Shown: piece after piece, positions 6,915-15,288 of the stretch
Layout of the letters: each line of letters begins with the position of its first letter
How positions within the stretch are numbered: position 1 is the stretch's first letter
From: an uncultured Oscillospiraceae bacterium
Lineage (GTDB): Bacteria > Bacillota > Clostridia > Oscillospirales > Oscillospiraceae
NCBI GenBank assembly: GCA_910587645.1
Contig: CAJUNA010000020.1
Coordinates: forward strand, 33,205-97,204
DNA: 64,000 bases
Direction of reading: 5' to 3'
Notes under the pieces: generated by a model
Seen by the model: only the letters and a program-made list of their open reading frames with translations
Told to the model about the DNA's origin: nothing
Databases searched by the model: none
Translations under genes and position numbers: made by a program

Positions 6915-7581
6915 GCATCAGTTCCTCCAATTCAATGTTTGTAATAGGCCGGGTGGGGGGCGGGATGCTCCCAACGGCCTCTGCCAGGCCGGTGATGGAC
7001 GCAATGGGGTGCTGGTTTTCCCCATCTCGGTGGGTCAGGGCGCGGTGGTCCAGAGTACCGCCCTCGCCGCCGCCGGATACGCCGGAACCGGTGTCCGTGT
7101 AATCCCCTAGCGCCGGATCCCAGACCCACCAAGAGCCGTCCCGGATAATAGGGGAATGGACGGCGGCGTTCTCCGCCCGGGCGGCGGCTTCCAGGGCCGA
7201 TGCCCCGGCGGCCAGGACCTTTTCCAGGTAATCCGCCCAAGGATCCCCTCCACCGGGGGTGAGACCTTCGGCCACGTAGGTAGCGTAGGTGCGGGATTTC
7301 ACCACCCGGTCTCCCGCGCACCAGCGCAGTTCACAGCAGCCGCAGCCCGGCTGGGCCACATCGGCGGCGGAAATGGGCCATACGGCGGTTCCGTCCTCCT
7401 CCAGCTCCAGGGCCGCGGGGTAGGCCCGTCCGCCGTCAGGGGGGCGGCATAGAAGCTGGACCGTGCCTGCCCCCAGCTCCGCCGCCCAGGCGGCGGTCTC
7501 GGGGAAGGCCAGCTCCCGGGCCAGGTTCTCCCCCTGCTTGCCCAGGTACAGCGTCCCAGGGCCTTTTACTATGGTTCGCAT
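6907..7581 (-). CDS. Phage tail/appendage protein, baseplate-like (224 residues)
   Basis: ATG 7581 lies 8-9 bases after AAGGAGG. The longer open frame upstream crosses the divergent promoter region and is not used. The N-terminal half is beta-rich and compact. The middle (WADYLEKVLAAGASALEAAARAENA, split by short turns) is a coiled coil, and the C-terminus is Gly/Pro-rich (TDTGSGVSGGGEGGT, ALTHRDGENQHPIASITGL). The last motif, with H-x-x-L-x-x-R-D, is common in fibre proteins of gut phages. It is the first gene of the cassette. Confidence 0.65.
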   Translation of the reverse strand: MRTIVKGPGTLYLGKQGENLARELAFPETAAWAAELGAGTVQLLCRPPDGGRAYPAALELEEDGTAVWPISAADVAQPGCGCCELRWCAGDRVVKSRTYATYVAEGLTPGGGDPWADYLEKVLAAGASALEAAARAENAAVHSPIIRDGSWWVWDPALGDYTDTGSGVSGGGEGGTLDHRALTHRDGENQHPIASITGLAEAVGSIPPPTRPITNIELEELMHE

Positions 7582-7602
7582 ATGGGTTGCCTCCTTTCTT
7601 GT

Positions 7603-7612
7603 GTTGTACAAC
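7603..7612. promoter_or_regulatory. Short perfect palindrome in the divergent control region
   Basis: GTTGTACAAC is a perfect 10-bp palindrome 22 bases upstream of the first cassette gene. It could be an operator for the divergent MarR regulator or a cassette repressor. Confidence 0.3.
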
Positions 7613-7630
7613 CTAAGGCCGCATATGGGG

Positions 7631-7658
7631 AAAGGTTGCCGTAAATACGGCAACCTTT
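7631..7658. promoter_or_regulatory. 13-bp perfect inverted repeat in the cassette leader
   Basis: AAAGGTTGCCGTA (7631-7643) and TACGGCAACCTTT (7646-7658) are perfect complements separated by only 2 bases. The tight spacing suits a dimeric-repressor operator better than an RNA terminator, although TTTT follows on the plus strand. The words CGCATATGGG and GGTTGCC occur both here (about 7619-7640) and near the cassette start codon (about 7577-7590). Confidence 0.45.
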
Positions 7659-7744
7659 TCGAAAAATTTTTAGGACGGCGGGGAAAAAGGTCAAAAGCAG
7701 GCGCGGAGGGGATATACTGCCGCCTGGGGCGGGCAGATGCCTTC

Positions 7745-7773
7745 TTGACAGCGGCGGCAGGGTGGGGTATGCT
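7745..7773 (+). promoter_or_regulatory. Promoter of the MarR-type regulator
   Basis: TTGACA (7745-7750) and TATGCT (7768-7773) are separated by 17 bp. Transcription would start near 7780, which excludes the in-frame ATG at 7762. Confidence 0.75.
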
Positions 7774-7803
7774 GTACGGGAGAAAAACAGGGAGGTTTCG
7801 CCT

Positions 7804-8235
7804 ATGCTGCCCGCTTTTTTTACCCGTTCCCAAGGCCTGCGCAAGCTGTATTGCGGCCTGTTCACCCCTATGCTGGAACGTCATGGCTTGACCCAGCTTG
7901 AGGTGGACATTTTGCTTTTTCTGGCCAACAACCCGGCCTATGACACCGCCCGGGATATTGTTGAAAAGAGACATCTGGCAAAATCCCATGTCTCTGTGGG
8001 TGTGGACGCCCTGGCGGCGCGGGGCATGCTGGACCGGCGGAAGCGGGAAGGAAACCGGAAGACGATCCATCTCTGCCTCACTGCCGCCGCCGCGCCGGTG
8101 GTGGAGGAGGGCCGGGCCGTCCAGCAGCAGTACGCGGGGATGCTCCTCCAGGGGTTTTCGGGGGAGGAGCGGCGGGAGCTGTTCCGCCTTCTGGACAAGG
8201 TGAGCGAGAACGTGGACCGGGTGCTGACGGAGTAG
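7804..8235 (+). CDS. MarR-family transcriptional regulator
   Basis: The 143-residue protein starts at ATG 7804, 8 bases after GGGAGG. The winged-helix region (LTQLEVDILLFLANNP, then DIVEKRHLAKSHVSVGVDAL, then the wing GMLDRRKREGNRKTIHLCL) is typical of MarR dimers, which repress divergent or downstream genes and release DNA on ligand binding. It is transcribed away from the phage-type cassette and ends 98 bases before the DUF1538 operon, which has its own promoter, so either neighbour could be its target. Confidence 0.85.
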   Translation: MLPAFFTRSQGLRKLYCGLFTPMLERHGLTQLEVDILLFLANNPAYDTARDIVEKRHLAKSHVSVGVDALAARGMLDRRKREGNRKTIHLCLTAAAAPVVEEGRAVQQQYAGMLLQGFSGEERRELFRLLDKVSENVDRVLTE

Positions 8236-8251
8236 CATCCAGCCAACTGCC

Positions 8252-8280
8252 TTGACAAGGACACCTATTTATAATAAGAT
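8252..8280 (+). promoter_or_regulatory. Promoter of the DUF1538-PII-flavodoxin operon
   Basis: TTGACA (8252-8257) and TAAGAT (8275-8280) are 17 bp apart. An overlapping TATAAT (8270-8275) gives only a 12-bp spacer and is less likely to be used with this -35 box. A small GC hairpin (CGCCC/GGGCG) lies in the 5' leader. Confidence 0.7.
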
Positions 8281-8333
8281 AAAGTAAAATAAAAAAATTC
8301 GCCGCGCCCTTTGGGGCGGGAAAGGAGACGCCT

Positions 8334-9857
8334 GTGCGTATCAATCCCTTGCTGATGGAAAAAATCCAGGAGTCCCTGTCCTCTGTGCTGCCCATTACCG
8401 CCATCGTGCTGCTGCTCAGCATCTCTGTCGTCCCTTTGACTGTTGGGACGCTGGTGCTGTTCCTGTTCGGCGCGGGATTGCTGATTGTGGGCGTGGGGAT
8501 GTTCACCATGGGTGTGGACATGTCCATGACCCCCATGGGCAGCGCCATAGGCGTGGCCATGAGCCGCTCAAAGCGCCGGGCAGTCCCGCTGGCTGTTGCC
8601 TTTGTATTGGGGATGCTCATTACGATTGCGGAGCCGGATCTGACGGTGCTGGCCCAGCAAGTGCCTGCGATTCCCAACTGGGTGCTGATCTTTACGGTGG
8701 CGGCGGGGGTTGGGCTGTTCCTGTCAGTGGCGCTGCTGCGCGTGATGCGGAAGATCCCCCTGTCCCTGCTGCTGGTGGGCTGCTATCTCGTGGCGTTTGT
8801 GCTGGCAGTGGTGTTCACGCCTAACGATTTTATCCCTGTATCGTTTGACTCCGGGGGCGTGACCACGGGGCCGATCACCGTGCCGTTTATTATGGCCTTG
8901 GGCGTGGGCCTTGCTTCGGTGCGCAACGATAAAAACGCTACCAGCGACAGCTTTGGCCTGGTGGCGCTGTGCAGCATTGGGCCGATTCTCTCGGTGCTGA
9001 TTCTGGGGATATGCTACTCGCCGGACAGTGCCAGCTACACCCCTGTTTCCCTGGCGGAAATCGCCACTACCCGGGACGCTGCCCGGGAATTTGCCGCCGC
9101 CCTTCCCCACTATGCCAGTGAGGTGGCAACGGCCATGGTTCCCATATGCGCTATGTTCCTGCTGTTTCAATTGATTACCCGGCGGTTCAAACGAACCCAG
9201 CTCCTGCGCATTACCAGCGGGCTGGTGTATACATATGTGGGGCTGGTGATGTTCCTCACAGGGGTAAACGTGGGCTTTATGGGGGCGGGGCAGCTTATCG
9301 GAGCCACGATCGCGGGAAGTGAGACCCGGTTCCTGCTGATCCCCGCAGGCATGGCTATGGGTTACTTTATCGTGGCTGCCGAGCCTGCCGTCCATGTGCT
9401 GGTCAAGCAGGTGGAGGAGGTTTCCATGGGTTCTATTTCCCAGACCGCCATGCGCCGGGGCATGAGCATCGGCGTGGCGGTATCTGTGGGCATCGCCATG
9501 CTCCGGGTGCTGACAGGGATATCAATTCTCTGGTTCTTGATTCCGGGGTACGCCATTTCCCTGGCGCTGACCTTTTTTGTGCCGCAGCTCTTTACCGGCG
9601 TGGCCTTCGATGCCGGCGGCGTGGCATCGGGGCCGATGACGGCTACGTTTTTGCTGCCCTTTGCCATGGGCGCCTGCGAAGCCGTAGGGGGCAATCTGAT
9701 GACCGATGCATTCGGTTTGGTGACCCTGGTAGCTATGACGCCGCTGGTGGCGATCCAACTTCTGGGGTTGGCGGGCCGGGTGCGCAAGCGGCTGGCTGAT
9801 GACGCGCTGAAAGCGGAGCTGGCGCGGGTGCGGGATTGTGTGGTATATTACGACTGA
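8334..9857 (+). CDS. DUF1538 family multipass membrane protein
   Basis: GTG 8334 follows AAAGGAG at 8321-8327 and opens a 507-residue, very hydrophobic protein with about twelve membrane spans. It is an internal duplication: each half carries a matching motif, PVSFDSGGVTTGPITVPFI in the first and VAFDAGGVASGPMTATFLL in the second, each followed by a DSFGLVAL / DAFGLVTL segment. This duplicated layout is known for DUF1538 proteins, probable transporters of unknown substrate. The next gene encodes PII-like domains, which suggests control of transport through a PII-type sensor, as GlnK controls AmtB. Confidence 0.85.
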   Translation: MRINPLLMEKIQESLSSVLPITAIVLLLSISVVPLTVGTLVLFLFGAGLLIVGVGMFTMGVDMSMTPMGSAIGVAMSRSKRRAVPLAVAFVLGMLITIAEPDLTVLAQQVPAIPNWVLIFTVAAGVGLFLSVALLRVMRKIPLSLLLVGCYLVAFVLAVVFTPNDFIPVSFDSGGVTTGPITVPFIMALGVGLASVRNDKNATSDSFGLVALCSIGPILSVLILGICYSPDSASYTPVSLAEIATTRDAAREFAAALPHYASEVATAMVPICAMFLLFQLITRRFKRTQLLRITSGLVYTYVGLVMFLTGVNVGFMGAGQLIGATIAGSETRFLLIPAGMAMGYFIVAAEPAVHVLVKQVEEVSMGSISQTAMRRGMSIGVAVSVGIAMLRVLTGISILWFLIPGYAISLALTFFVPQLFTGVAFDAGGVASGPMTATFLLPFAMGACEAVGGNLMTDAFGLVTLVAMTPLVAIQLLGLAGRVRKRLADDALKAELARVRDCVVYYD

Positions 9858-9928
9858 GACGGATATAAAAACGGAAGGGACTGGGAGCAGCTAATTTGCA
9901 AGAAGGGCGGGAATTAGGAGATATGCCT

Positions 9929-10606
9929 ATGAAAAAACCGGAACAAATGGCTTTGATCATGTCTATCGTAGAGCGGGGCAGCGGCGGTAAGCTGGTGAAG
10001 CTCTACAAGAAAAACCAGGTCTTTACCCATATCCGCTTCGAGGGGCAGGGAACCGCTACATCGGAGATCCTGGACATACTTGGCCTGGGCGGGTCGGAAA
10101 AGGACATCCTTCTGAGTGTGACTACCCGCACCGCTGCCCGGGTCCTGCTGGAGAGGCTGGATGACGAGCTGCGGGGGGCGGCCCCGGGCCGGGGCATCGC
10201 TTTTGCCATGCCGCTGACGGCGGTAAGCAATTTGATGGCCGCCTATATCGGCCTAAAAACTAAACTGGACAGCGAAGGGAGCGGAACTATGGACAACCAG
10301 CAGAAAACCAGCATGATTTTAGTTACCGTCAACCAGGGGTACACCGATGCGGTCATGGACACCGCCCGGAAAGCCGGCGCCAGAGGCGGCACCATCATCC
10401 GCGGCCGCTGGGCGGGGGACGAGAGCTTTGCGGAATCCTACGGCATCACTACCTTGCAGGAGGAAAAGGAGCTGATCTTTATTGTCGTCCCCGCGGAGCT
10501 GCGAAACAGCATCATGGACGCCGTGACGAAAAGCCACGGCCTGCGGACCGAAGCGGGGGCCATGGTCAGCTCTGTAGCTGTGGAGCAGTTGGTTCATCTG
10601 AGCTAA
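9929..10606 (+). CDS. Double PII-like signal-transduction protein
   Basis: ATG 9929 is preferred because TAGGAG ends 8 bases upstream; ATG 9923 is too close to it. The 225-residue protein has two PII-fold halves: residues about 6-105 (ALIMSIVERGSGGKLVKLY...) and 125-225 (SMILVTVNQGYTDAVMDTAR, GARGGTIIRGRWAG, LQEEKELIFIVVPAEL). PII proteins sense nucleotides and 2-oxoglutarate and gate membrane proteins. The uridylylated tyrosine loop of GlnB is not recognisable, so this is a PII-like rather than a canonical GlnB. It sits between a DUF1538 transporter and a flavodoxin-family protein, whose start codon overlaps its stop. Confidence 0.8.
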   Translation: MKKPEQMALIMSIVERGSGGKLVKLYKKNQVFTHIRFEGQGTATSEILDILGLGGSEKDILLSVTTRTAARVLLERLDDELRGAAPGRGIAFAMPLTAVSNLMAAYIGLKTKLDSEGSGTMDNQQKTSMILVTVNQGYTDAVMDTARKAGARGGTIIRGRWAGDESFAESYGITTLQEEKELIFIVVPAELRNSIMDAVTKSHGLRTEAGAMVSSVAVEQLVHLS

Positions 10607-11634
10607 TGAAGGTTATTTTGCCGGAAAACCCGCCTTACAGCGGGAAACTGGGGGCATTTTTGGCCCCGCTGCTGCCGGAGGGCTGCGGATGGCTGGAGAA
10701 GGCTGAGGGCCTGGGTCATATGTCCGGGGAGAAACTGTTGTTTGCCGTGGCTCTGGACGAGAGCGGCTGCGGGCTGGAATATTACCGGATGCTGTCCATC
10801 CTGCGCCGGGGCGGCGGACTGCTGGAGGGCTGCGTTGCCGGGGTGGTGGTCACCGGCCAGGGGGAGTTTTACACCAAGGATGTGGCCCGGGACTTAGTGC
10901 TGGCGGCCAATCTGGCGGGGTGCGCCTTTATAGGACGGCCACTAGTGGAGGCCACCGGATCCCTGCGCAACTTCCGGGTTCAGGCGGAGATCCACGGCAC
11001 TGATGAAGCATCGGCATTCCGGATGGCGGTGGAGGAGTTGCTCAGCCGCTTGCTGTACCGGCCGCCGCCGCCGCCGGTACGGAAGCTGGCCGCCCTCCAT
11101 GCCTCCTCCCGGTCTACCAGCAACACCCTGGCCCTGTGGGAGATGGTGCGGCGGAACCTGCCGGAGGAGGTGGAGGTTCAGGAGCTATGCCTGCGCAATG
11201 GTACAGTGGCGGACTGCAACGGCTGCGCTTACACCACCTGTCTCCACTTTGGGGAACAGGGCGGATGCTTCTACGGTGGGCCGATGGTAGACGAGGTGTT
11301 TCCCGCTGTGCGGTCCTGCGATGCGCTGGTGATGCTGTGTGCCAATTACAACGATGCCCTGTCAGCTAATCTGACGGCTTTTGTAAACCGTCTGACAGCC
11401 CTGTTCCGGCAGAGCCGGTTTTATGATAAAAGGCTGTATGGGCTGATCGTCTCCGGCTACTCCGGCGGCGACCTGCTAGCGCGGCAGTTGATTTCCAGCC
11501 TGAATATGAACAAGAGCTTTTACCTGCCGCCGAATTTCTGTATGCTGGAGACCGCCAATGAGAAGGGCAGCCTGGTCAAGCTCCCTGGTGTGGCGGAGCG
11601 GGGGGCGGCTTTCGCCCGGGCGATAATGGCGTAA
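10606..11634 (+). CDS. Flavodoxin-family NAD(P)H-dependent oxidoreductase
   Basis: The ATG overlaps the PII stop as TAATG, a sign of translational coupling. The 342-residue protein has an N-terminal domain of unknown type (about 1-150). A C-terminal flavodoxin-like domain starts at LAALHASSRSTSNTLALWE (FMN phosphate loop) and includes the cysteine cluster DCNGCAYTTCLHFGEQGGCF, the region where multimeric flavodoxins carry metal or redox cysteines. It probably reduces a small substrate with FMN. The operon link to a PII-controlled membrane protein is unusual for the family and suggests a shared metabolite. Confidence 0.75.
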   Translation: MKVILPENPPYSGKLGAFLAPLLPEGCGWLEKAEGLGHMSGEKLLFAVALDESGCGLEYYRMLSILRRGGGLLEGCVAGVVVTGQGEFYTKDVARDLVLAANLAGCAFIGRPLVEATGSLRNFRVQAEIHGTDEASAFRMAVEELLSRLLYRPPPPPVRKLAALHASSRSTSNTLALWEMVRRNLPEEVEVQELCLRNGTVADCNGCAYTTCLHFGEQGGCFYGGPMVDEVFPAVRSCDALVMLCANYNDALSANLTAFVNRLTALFRQSRFYDKRLYGLIVSGYSGGDLLARQLISSLNMNKSFYLPPNFCMLETANEKGSLVKLPGVAERGAAFARAIMA

Positions 11635-11672
11635 TAAGGCCGCCGGACTTTTAAAGTCCGGCGGCCTTATTA
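11632..11672. terminator. Bidirectional terminator between the flavodoxin operon and the dCMP deaminase gene
   Basis: TAATAAGGCCGCCGGACTT (11632-11650) and AAGTCCGGCGGCCTTATTA (11654-11672) form a near-perfect long stem between convergent genes. The left arm contains the stop codon of the upstream gene. Confidence 0.85.
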
Positions 11673-11687
11673 CGCTTGCTCTTCCAA

Positions 11688-12164
11688 CTATCCGGGCAGG
11701 GTATCATCGTTCCAGACCCAGTCCTGTACGTTGGTGACAGTGTATGTGCCTGGGCCGGTGCGGGCGATGACTTTTTCCAACCCGGCGTTGATAATCATTC
11801 TCCTGCACATGGAGCAGGAGGACGTATCATGGAGCAGCTCGCCGGTGGCAGTGTTTTTCCCCGCCAAATATAAAGTTCCGCCTGCCATATCCCTGCGGGC
11901 GGCGGAGATGATGGCGTTGGCTTCGGCGTGGACGGAGCGGCACAGCTCGTACCGCTGGCCCTGGGGAATGTTCATGGCTTCCCGGGTGCAGCGGCCCAGA
12001 TCTACGCAGTTTTTGCGCCCACGGGGGGCGCCGTTGTAGCCGGTGGAGATGATCTCGTCATTTTTGACGATGATCGCGCCATAGCAGCGGCGCAGGCAGG
12101 TGGCCCGGCCAATGACCGTTTCCGCAATATCCAGATAATAGTTTTCTTTGCTGACTCGTTCCAT
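11688..12164 (-). CDS. Deoxycytidylate/cytidine deaminase family protein (ComEB-like)
   Basis: This 158-residue zinc enzyme should deaminate dCMP to dUMP for thymidylate supply. The zinc and proton-shuttle motif is H79-A-E81 in SVHAEANAI, with cysteine ligands C117 and C120 in SSCSMC. The additional cysteines in RKNCVDLGRC are typical of dCMP deaminases. ATG 12164 is preceded by GAGGAGGGGGA. An upstream in-frame start at 12224 has no ribosome-binding site and no conserved sequence. Confidence 0.88.
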   Translation of the reverse strand: MERVSKENYYLDIAETVIGRATCLRRCYGAIIVKNDEIISTGYNGAPRGRKNCVDLGRCTREAMNIPQGQRYELCRSVHAEANAIISAARRDMAGGTLYLAGKNTATGELLHDTSSCSMCRRMIINAGLEKVIARTGPGTYTVTNVQDWVWNDDTLPG

Positions 12165-12252
12165 ATTCCCCCTCCTCGGCAACTGTGATGGGGTTAGTAT
12201 AAATGGAAATTGCCGAAAAAGCAAGGGGAATAGGGAATTTTGTCAAGGCTGG

Positions 12253-13734
12253 TCACATCTCCGACAGATCCTGGAACACTGTCCGCAGCGCCGGATACAC
12301 TTTTCGCCACAGCCGGTAGCGGCCCTCATACGCCGCTGTCAGGGAAGGCTCCGGTTCCGTGACATCCCGGACCTTCGCCAGCTTTCCGGCGCAGTCCTTT
12401 ACGCTGGGGTATGCGCCGCAGGCGACTGCGGCCAGCATTGCACCGCCGTAGCCGGGGCCTTGCTCCGTCTGGGGCAGTTCCAAGGGGATGCCCAGCACAT
12501 TGGCCAGGATTGTCCGCCACAGAGGGCTTTTCGCGCCGCCGCCGCAGATGCGGCTGGAGCGGATCTCCACCCCTTGGGCGCGGGCGATTTCCACACAGTC
12601 CCGGATGGCGAAGGCCACACCCTCCAGCACCGCCTGGGTCATATCCCCCCGGCTGGTGTCCATCCGCAGGCCGGTGAACGCGCCCCGGGCGGAGGGGTCG
12701 TTGTGGGGGCTGCGCTCCCCCATCAGGTAGGGCAGGTAGTACACGCTGTTCCGCCCCAGCCGCCGGGGGTCGATATTTTTCTCCTCGCCCAGGTAGTCGC
12801 AGGTTCCCAGGATCCCCTCCTGCCACCATTTGTTACAGGACGCCGCCGAAAGGATGCACCCCATCAGATGGAAGCCGCCGTCCGCGTGGGCGAAGGCGTG
12901 GAGGGCGTTGTGCCGGTCTGCGCCGAAAGTATCGCTGGTGATAAACACTGTACCGGAGGTACCCAGGGAGATGTTGCAGCGTCCGCCGCCCACTACCCCG
13001 CAGCCTACCGCTGCGGCAGCATTGTCCCCGGCTCCCGCACAGACGGTGGTGTCTGTCCGCAGCCCCAGCTTGGCGGCAATGCCCGGCAGGAGGGATCCCA
13101 CCGTCTCCCAGCTCTCATGGAGCCTGGGGAGCTGTGTCTCGTCCATGCCGCAGGTATCCAGCATCTCCCGGCTCCATCGCTTGTGTGCCACATCCAGCAG
13201 CAGTGTCCCGGAAGCATCGGAGTAGTCTGTGGCGTGGACGCCGGTAAGCCGGAAGTTGATATAGTCCTTGGGCAGCATGATCCTGTGGATCCGGGCGAAC
13301 AGCTCCGGCTCGTTTTCCCGCATCCACAGCAGCTTCGGCGCGGTAAATCCCGCAAAGGCGATATTAGCGGTGCGGCGGCTCAGCGTTTCCCGCCCTATGG
13401 TGCTGTTGAGGTATTCTACTTGCTTCTGCGTCCGCCCATCGTTCCAGAGAATGGCGGGGCGGAGTACCGCGCCATCCTTGTCCAGGGCCACCAGGCCGTG
13501 CATCTGCCCGCCCGCGCCGATGCCCCGCACCTGGGAAGCATCGTAGCCCTCCAGAAGCGCGGGAATGCCCTCCAGAACCGCGTTCCACCAGTCCTCCGGA
13601 TCCTGCTGGCTCCAGCCGGGGCGGGGGAACTGGATGGGGTATTCCCTGCTGGCTATGTTCAGGATCTCACCACCCTCCCCCATCAGCAGGAGCTTTACCG
13701 CTGAGGTGCCCAGGTCAATGCCGATCGTATACAT
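12253..13734 (-). CDS. xylB: Xylulokinase
   Basis: A 493-residue FGGY-family sugar kinase that phosphorylates D-xylulose for entry to the pentose phosphate pathway. It opens with the ATP-phosphate motif IGIDLGTSAVKLLLM, has the substrate-side GAGGQMHGLVALD that is characteristic of XylB, a VCAGAGDNAAAAVGCG adenosine-site segment, and a C-terminal SRICGGGAKSPLWRTILA motif. The start ATG 13734 fits family length. An in-frame extension to 13887 lacks similarity. No xylose isomerase or transporter is adjacent, so it is an orphan kinase. Confidence 0.92.
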   Translation of the reverse strand: MYTIGIDLGTSAVKLLLMGEGGEILNIASREYPIQFPRPGWSQQDPEDWWNAVLEGIPALLEGYDASQVRGIGAGGQMHGLVALDKDGAVLRPAILWNDGRTQKQVEYLNSTIGRETLSRRTANIAFAGFTAPKLLWMRENEPELFARIHRIMLPKDYINFRLTGVHATDYSDASGTLLLDVAHKRWSREMLDTCGMDETQLPRLHESWETVGSLLPGIAAKLGLRTDTTVCAGAGDNAAAAVGCGVVGGGRCNISLGTSGTVFITSDTFGADRHNALHAFAHADGGFHLMGCILSAASCNKWWQEGILGTCDYLGEEKNIDPRRLGRNSVYYLPYLMGERSPHNDPSARGAFTGLRMDTSRGDMTQAVLEGVAFAIRDCVEIARAQGVEIRSSRICGGGAKSPLWRTILANVLGIPLELPQTEQGPGYGGAMLAAVACGAYPSVKDCAGKLAKVRDVTEPEPSLTAAYEGRYRLWRKVYPALRTVFQDLSEM

Positions 13735-13847
13735 TGTAAAATCACCCGTCCTTTTTTCTGATGGCTTTATAGTAGCCCATTCCCGGGCGGAATGCAAGGG
13801 ATTTGCGGCTTTTGTCCGCCTGTCCCCGTGCCGCTCCATATTTATCC

Positions 13848-13876
13848 TTGCATTTTCCCCGTTTCCATGGTACACT
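13848..13876 (+). promoter_or_regulatory. Promoter of the methionine gamma-lyase-like gene
   Basis: TTGCAT (13848-13853) and TACACT (13871-13876) are 17 bp apart, 35 bases upstream of ATG 13911. Confidence 0.65.
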
Positions 13877-13910
13877 TTCACCGACATTTTAAGTATACGG
13901 GAGAAATTTA

Positions 13911-15191
13911 ATGGAGCTGTTACAAATATACCGGCAGTTTGGCATCAGCGGGGAGGTCTGCGCCCGGGGCGAGGCGGCTGTTGAAGCCCTTGCCCCCCGC
14001 TTCCGGGAGATTGACCGGATCGCCGAAGCTAATCAGGCCAAGGTTCTCCTGGCGATGCAGCGTAACCGGATCGGCGCCAACCACTTTGCCGCCACCACCG
14101 GCTACGGCTACGATGACGATGGCCGGGAGCGGCTGGAAAAGGTCTACGCCGCTGTGTTCCACACGGAAGCCGCCCTAGTGCGGCCCCAGATCACCTGCGG
14201 CACCCATGCCCTGGCCATTGCCCTTTCCGCCAACCTCCTGCCGGGAGACGAGCTGCTCTCCCCGGTGGGCCTGCCCTATGACACCTTGCAGGAGGTCATC
14301 GGCATCCGGCCCTCCCCCTGCTCCCTGGCGGAGTACGGCGTGGCTTACCGGCAGGCGGACTTGAAGGCGGACGGCTCTTTTGACTACGGCGCCATCCGGG
14401 CCGCCATCAATGAAAAAACAAAGCTGATTACCATTCAGCGCAGCAAGGGCTATGCAACCCGCCCCTCCTTTTCCGTGGCGCAGATTGGGGAGTTGATCGC
14501 TTTCTGCAAAAGCGTGAAGCCGGATGTGGTGTGCATGGTGGATAACTGTTACGGTGAGTTTGTGGACACCGTGGAGCCCTCCGATGTGGGAGCTGACATG
14601 GTGGTGGGGAGCCTTATCAAAAACCCTGGCGGCGGCCTGGCGCCCATCGGTGGGTATATCTGCGGGACCCAGGCGTGTGTGGACCGCTGCGCTTACCGTC
14701 TCTCAGCCCCGGGGCTGGGTCAGGAGGTGGGGGCAAACCTGGGCATTCTGCCGGCCTTTTACCAGGGCTTTTTCCTGGCGCCCACGGTGGTGGCGGGGGC
14801 CTTGAAGGGCGCTATTTTTGCCGCCTGCCTTTATGAGGGCCTGGGCTTCCGCTGCATCCCCAACGCTTCGGAGCCGCGTAACGACATCATCCAGGCAGTG
14901 GAGCTGGGCAGTGAGGCGGCTATGTGCGCATTCTGTTCCGGCATCCAGGGCGCGGCCCCAGTAGACAGCTTTGCCGCTCCGGTGCCTGGTGATATGCCCG
15001 GGTATGACAGTAAGGTCATTATGGCCGCCGGGGCCTTCGTTCAGGGCAGCAGCATCGAGCTGAGCGCCGATGGCCCTGTCCGTCCGCCTTACGCGGTGTA
15101 TTTCCAGGGCGGCCTCACCTGGCAGCATGCCAAGCTGGGGATTCTGCTATCCCTGCAAAGGATGATAGATAGGGGGTTAGCCGCACTGTGA
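13911..15191 (+). CDS. Methionine gamma-lyase family protein (aluminium-resistance / YnbB type)
   Basis: A 426-residue PLP enzyme of the cystathionine gamma-lyase-related YnbB group. It shows the RNRIGANHFAATTGYGYDDD segment, ITCGTHALAIALSANLLPGD, the cofactor aspartate region VVCMVDNCYGEF, and the Schiff-base lysine in GSLIKNPGGG. These enzymes are often annotated as aluminium resistance proteins, but their natural reaction is unproven; C-S or C-C lyase chemistry on amino acids is likely. The EamA-type exporter gene follows after 97 bases and is probably co-transcribed, which suggests export of the product or of an amino acid. Confidence 0.88.
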   Translation: MELLQIYRQFGISGEVCARGEAAVEALAPRFREIDRIAEANQAKVLLAMQRNRIGANHFAATTGYGYDDDGRERLEKVYAAVFHTEAALVRPQITCGTHALAIALSANLLPGDELLSPVGLPYDTLQEVIGIRPSPCSLAEYGVAYRQADLKADGSFDYGAIRAAINEKTKLITIQRSKGYATRPSFSVAQIGELIAFCKSVKPDVVCMVDNCYGEFVDTVEPSDVGADMVVGSLIKNPGGGLAPIGGYICGTQACVDRCAYRLSAPGLGQEVGANLGILPAFYQGFFLAPTVVAGALKGAIFAACLYEGLGFRCIPNASEPRNDIIQAVELGSEAAMCAFCSGIQGAAPVDSFAAPVPGDMPGYDSKVIMAAGAFVQGSSIELSADGPVRPPYAVYFQGGLTWQHAKLGILLSLQRMIDRGLAAL

Positions 15192-15288
15192 GACGCGGAA
15201 CGGCTAACCGCTATTATAGGCGCAGGCCGCCTCCTTGCGCATTTCCTTTTGAGAACCAAAAACGAAATGTGTAAGGAGAGAAAAATTT

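Noticed and set aside
12148..13704. 518-codon plus-strand open frame over xylulokinase
   Set aside because: It is a shadow of xylB; the minus strand carries the FGGY kinase motifs.
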